Source: Methylocystis sp. H62 (GTDB lineage Bacteria > Pseudomonadota > Alphaproteobacteria > Rhizobiales > Beijerinckiaceae). From it: a stretch of DNA of 64,000 nt. Position numbers and translations under genes: made by a program. Numbering within the stretch: the stretch's first letter is position 1; each line of letters begins with the position of its first letter. The stretch lies in NCBI RefSeq assembly GCF_015709515.1, contig NZ_JADNQZ010000058.1:434001-498000 (forward strand), written 5' to 3'. A model generated the notes under the pieces. That model was not told where the DNA came from. It made no database searches and saw nothing but the letters and a program-made list of their open reading frames with translations. Shown here piece by piece: positions 61,344 through 64,000 of this stretch.

Positions 61344-62531
61344 TCACTTCAATTTGCATTTCGACTCCGGCTGATCGACTCCAAGCGTGTCGAGTTCGCT
61401 CGTTTGATGGAGAAAACCTTCCTGCGGCGAAACCGAGACGATCATCCGTCCGTCGGAAAGCAGGATCGGCTGGCGCAACTGCTGGTTCCAGGGCCTCAGC
61501 GTCAGCCGCACGCCTTTGAACGCGGCGATCGAGAAGTCGTCGCCGAGCAGGTAGAGGCGGAGCTTCTCGGGGTCGTTCGACCCGGTGCGCGTTGCGGCTT
61601 CGCCAACCATCCGCATGGCGAGCCACGCTGCATTGTCTCGCGCATTCATCAGGCGCCTGAACGTCTTGGTGAAGCGGTTTTGCAACTGTAGCGCGCCCCA
61701 TTGCTCGTGGGAGGGGTCCCAGCTTGTCGGCATTAGGCCGCCTGACCCTGCCACCGGACGCGGGTCCCAGGTGCGGTAGGGAAGATAGCCGCCAAAGACG
61801 TCGCTCTCGTCCGCGGCGACCAGCACGTCATAGGCGGGCGCGTTCTGCGTTAGGACCGGGATCTGCCGCTGGGTCTGCACGGAGCCGGAATCGCTGCGGC
61901 GTCCGCCGCCGGTGTCTTCATAGACGCGTTCCTCGACGATCTTCGCGCCAAATTTCTTGGCGCTGTTGCGGAAGGCTTGCGCCAAAAATTCGTCTTTCGG
62001 ATGCGAGCCCTTGATGAGGAGCCAGCGGCGCCATTGCTTCCAGATGAGATATTGCGCGAGACCATCAGCGAGCATCGACCGCGTCGGCGCGACATGGATG
62101 ACATTGGCGCGGCAGTCCGCCTCGCGAAGCCTGTCATCCGTCGCGGAGATATTAAAAAGCACGGCGCCTTTCGACTTCGCGCGCTCGGAAGCGGCAAGCA
62201 GACGTTCGGCCGAAAGATCGGCGATGATGAACAGCGCGCCCTTGTCCAGGAGCGCGTCGAGGGCCGCCACGACGTCATCGCCGTCATCGCCGTCCTCGAG
62301 CCTGGCGTCGATCGCCTCGAACGTCTGGTTGGTGAATTTGCCTGTGGTGTTGTTGTCGGCCGCGCCCATCAGCGCCCCCGCGAGCGTATCGTCGGCGGCC
62401 GGAATATCGAGAATGGAGAGGGTTTCTCGGGCGTGCGTTTCCCGCAAGACGCCGACTTTGACGTTGACCGTTTCAGCCGCGACCGGCGCGGCGAAAAGCA
62501 TGAAACAGAAGGCGGCGACCAAGCTTTTCAT
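61344..62531 (-). CDS. lutA: Periplasmic binding protein of the lanthanide/PQQ-associated ABC transporter
   Basis: A 395-residue protein with a signal peptide (SLVAAFCFMLFAAPVAA) and a type-I periplasmic-binding fold (VNVKVGVLRETHARETLSIL, then ALFIIADLSAERLLAASERA). It has the length and context of the substrate-binding subunit of the PQQ-linked ABC family, corresponding to lutA. I start at ATG 62531, with AGG eight bases upstream; the frame is open to 62600. It is 65 bp downstream of lanM and upstream of the repeat-separated beta-propeller gene. Confidence 0.82.
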   Translation of the reverse strand: MKSLVAAFCFMLFAAPVAAETVNVKVGVLRETHARETLSILDIPAADDTLAGALMGAADNNTTGKFTNQTFEAIDARLEDGDDGDDVVAALDALLDKGALFIIADLSAERLLAASERAKSKGAVLFNISATDDRLREADCRANVIHVAPTRSMLADGLAQYLIWKQWRRWLLIKGSHPKDEFLAQAFRNSAKKFGAKIVEERVYEDTGGGRRSDSGSVQTQRQIPVLTQNAPAYDVLVAADESDVFGGYLPYRTWDPRPVAGSGGLMPTSWDPSHEQWGALQLQNRFTKTFRRLMNARDNAAWLAMRMVGEAATRTGSNDPEKLRLYLLGDDFSIAAFKGVRLTLRPWNQQLRQPILLSDGRMIVSVSPQEGFLHQTSELDTLGVDQPESKCKLK

Positions 62532-62596
62532 ATTGCCTAGATGGCCGCTTTGGCGCGCAGGATCAAGTTCTTCAGAGCCCGCGCGCCTTCCTCGAT

Positions 62597-62998
62597 TCAC
62601 CGTGTCACGCGCAGCAGCGCCTTACCCTTCTTGGATGCGAGCTCCTTGGCGTCGAGCGTGCCGTCATTGTCGGGATCCGCATCCTTGAACATGACGGACA
62701 CCATCGTCAGAAATTCGTCCTTGGACAGTGTGCCGTCATTGTCAGGATCGGCCGTCTTGAAAGCTTTCTTCGAGACGCGTCCCTTCATCTCTTTGAGGTC
62801 GACCGTTCCGTCAGCGTCCTTCTCGAGACTCGCAAAGAGATCAGTCGCAGACTTATTGATTTCCTTGAGATCGACAGTTCCGTCATCGTCGGTGTCGAGC
62901 GCGGCGACGGGGGCGGTCGCCTTGGCGAGCGCGGGCGTCGCCGGCTGCGCTGTGACGCCAGCAAGCGCGAGCGCGCCAAATATCAATGCTTTCTTCAT
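62597..62998 (-). CDS. lanM: Lanmodulin-like EF-hand lanthanide-binding protein
   Basis: 133 residues: signal peptide (1-25), then four EF-hand loops at 35-46, 59-70, 84-95 and 108-119, spaced 12-13 residues apart as in lanmodulin. Loops 3 and 4 (DPDNDGTLSKDE, DPDNDGTLDAKE) carry the lanmodulin hallmark proline at position 2. Loop 1 has Thr there and loop 2 begins Glu-Lys. Loop 3 has Ser at position 9 instead of Asp. Loop 4 begins with Asp, where the Methylorubrum protein has Asn. The MKGRVS and KELAS segments also match. AAGGAG lies six bases before ATG 62998. Location between lutH and lutA supports the call. Confidence 0.9.
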   Translation of the reverse strand: MKKALIFGALALAGVTAQPATPALAKATAPVAALDTDDDGTVDLKEINKSATDLFASLEKDADGTVDLKEMKGRVSKKAFKTADPDNDGTLSKDEFLTMVSVMFKDADPDNDGTLDAKELASKKGKALLRVTR

Positions 62999-63090
62999 GT
63001 GCGACTCCTTTTGGGTAAGGCCATCGCACGCAATATAGCGCGGGCGCCGCCGAGCCGGCTAGCGGCCCGCGACATTCCTGCTCTCTGGCG

Positions 63091-63999
63091 TCAGTAGGTG
63101 ATCTTCACGCCCCCATAGACGCCGAGCGGCGGCCCGATCGAGACCATGCGCGGATTGTTGAAGGCGAGGAAGGAGATGTCATTCGTGTCGAAAAACGTGC
63201 CGAAGCTGCGCGCGCGGGTGTTGGTGGCATTTTCGAGCAGGCCGTAGACCTGGATGTTCGGGCCAAGCTGATAGGATGTGCGAAAATTGAGAATGCCGTA
63301 TGACGGCAGCCTTCCGGCGAGGTTGATTTCGTCGCCGCGAATATACGGACCGGACGAATATTGAAAGTCGGCGCCGACTTTCCACAGCGGGGTCACGGCG
63401 AAATCAATCCCGGTCTTGAAGCGGTGACGCGGCACTGATGTCAGATTTGCGCCAGGCGTCACCAGGATGGAGCCGCCGGTTCCATAAATCCCGGTCAGCG
63501 GATTATCGGGCGCGCCGAGCACGATCGTCGAGCGGAACGTCGCATCCGTGTGCGTGTAGTTCAAAAAGGCGTTCACCCTTTCGGTCGTGTAGCGGAACGA
63601 CGATTCGACGCCTTGGCGTAGAGTCGTGCCGGCATTGGTGAAATAGCCGCGGCCGTTGATCGAACTCGGCACGCTCAGAATGTCATTGAAGCTATAGGTG
63701 CGGAAGACGCCAAGGCTCCAGTTGAGATTGCCGGGCAGCGCATCGGCATAGGCGGGCAGGACCGTCGGAACGGCAATATCCCCCCGAAAGCCCGCTTCGA
63801 TCGTTTGCGCCTCCACCTGCTTCAGCGGCGGATCAGCGACGAGGAAGTTGTCGATCAGACAGGGTCGGTTGGGATCGGCGCAGCCGAGTTCGAGCGGCGT
63901 TGGCGCGCGGTTCGCCTCGGAGTAGCTGGCGTAGGCGGAGACGTTCGGCAGTATTTTGTAGGTCAGGCCCGCGACGGGATTGATGCGGGTGAAGACGCC
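63091..63999 (-). CDS. lutH: TonB-dependent receptor, lanthanide type, 5' end outside window
   Basis: The C-terminal barrel part of a TonB-dependent receptor (303 codons visible; the beginning lies beyond base 64000). Strand patterns such as LTYKILPNVSAYASYSEANR and NIQVYGLLENATNTRARSFG are typical of these receptors. The end (PPLGVYGGVKITY) lacks the usual terminal Phe but has the aromatic finish. Two cysteines lie in an extracellular loop (GCADPNRPC). It is first in the minus-strand cluster, upstream of lanM, as lutH is near lanM in Methylorubrum. The ligand is inferred to be a lanthanide chelate. Confidence 0.82.
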   Translation of the reverse strand, partial: GVFTRINPVAGLTYKILPNVSAYASYSEANRAPTPLELGCADPNRPCLIDNFLVADPPLKQVEAQTIEAGFRGDIAVPTVLPAYADALPGNLNWSLGVFRTYSFNDILSVPSSINGRGYFTNAGTTLRQGVESSFRYTTERVNAFLNYTHTDATFRSTIVLGAPDNPLTGIYGTGGSILVTPGANLTSVPRHRFKTGIDFAVTPLWKVGADFQYSSGPYIRGDEINLAGRLPSYGILNFRTSYQLGPNIQVYGLLENATNTRARSFGTFFDTNDISFLAFNNPRMVSIGPPLGVYGGVKITY

Positions 64000-64000
64000 A

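Noticed and set aside
61213..61701. 163-codon N-terminal extension of the beta-propeller frame
   Set aside because: It translates repeat copy 2 and the antisense of lutA. The signal peptide begins exactly at TTG 61212.

Overview
The window looks like a chromosomal segment of a GC-rich alphaproteobacterium of the order Hyphomicrobiales (Rhizobiales), most probably a methylotroph or methanotroph of the Methylocystaceae/Methylobacteriaceae type. Two loci carry that inference. One is a very large two-TM coiled-coil protein resembling the polar-growth ring protein GPR/RgsE, known from polar-growing Hyphomicrobiales. The other is a right-end cluster combining a TonB receptor, a lanmodulin homologue and the ABC transporter associated with lanthanide/PQQ-dependent alcohol oxidation. 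No methane or methanol oxidation gene lies inside the window, so the lifestyle is inferred.

Layout. 1-6.3 kb: tail of an extensin-like gene, a PstS-like phosphate-binding protein, the nitrogen pair glnB-glnA with a clear terminator, a mercaptopyruvate sulfurtransferase and three small conserved genes. 6.7-10.4 kb: a 37-residue membrane protein with strong expression signals, an atypical LuxR-type regulator, a YdcF-like protein and ETF-ubiquinone oxidoreductase. 10.6-13.9 kb: a tightly coupled HlyD/ABC-2 export operon. 14-22 kb: housekeeping genes (ubiA, rsmE, gshA, ispH-thrB-rnhA). 22-29.6 kb: an envelope and metabolism run (OmpA-like protein, HhH protein, pentapeptide protein, ROK kinase, NAD kinase, thioredoxin-like ferredoxin, a degenerate CitE-like protein), closed by a bidirectional terminator. 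29.7-33.2 kb: a beta-barrel porin divergent from a Rieske-ferredoxin reductase fusion. 33.2-39.3 kb: the 2017-residue GPR-like protein with exact-period 99-bp repeats and a CtrA-like box upstream, divergent from a lone HPt protein. 40-47.3 kb: an amino-acid-type binding protein, a glycosyltransferase, an orphan DGQHR (DndB-like) protein and a KaiC-like ATPase coupled to a hybrid histidine kinase. 47.4-57.5 kb: ABC-F, MgtC, RhlE, GlpD, an acyl-CoA dehydrogenase, FmdB, an alpha/beta hydrolase and infC, which starts at ATT. 58.5-64 kb, minus strand: lutH (partial), lanM, lutA, a beta-propeller gene, lutE and lutF.

The right-end cluster is the most coherent system. A TonB receptor would bring lanthanide (probably as a chelate) across the outer membrane, lanmodulin would bind it in the periplasm, and the LutA/LutE/LutF transporter would handle inner-membrane transfer. 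Its lanmodulin homologue has EF-hands that differ from the textbook protein. The operon is also interrupted by two kinds of intergenic repeat, one of which fills the whole gap in front of the beta-propeller gene and probably supplies its ribosome binding site.

Protein identities were assigned by reading motifs and comparing with remembered families. No database search was run.
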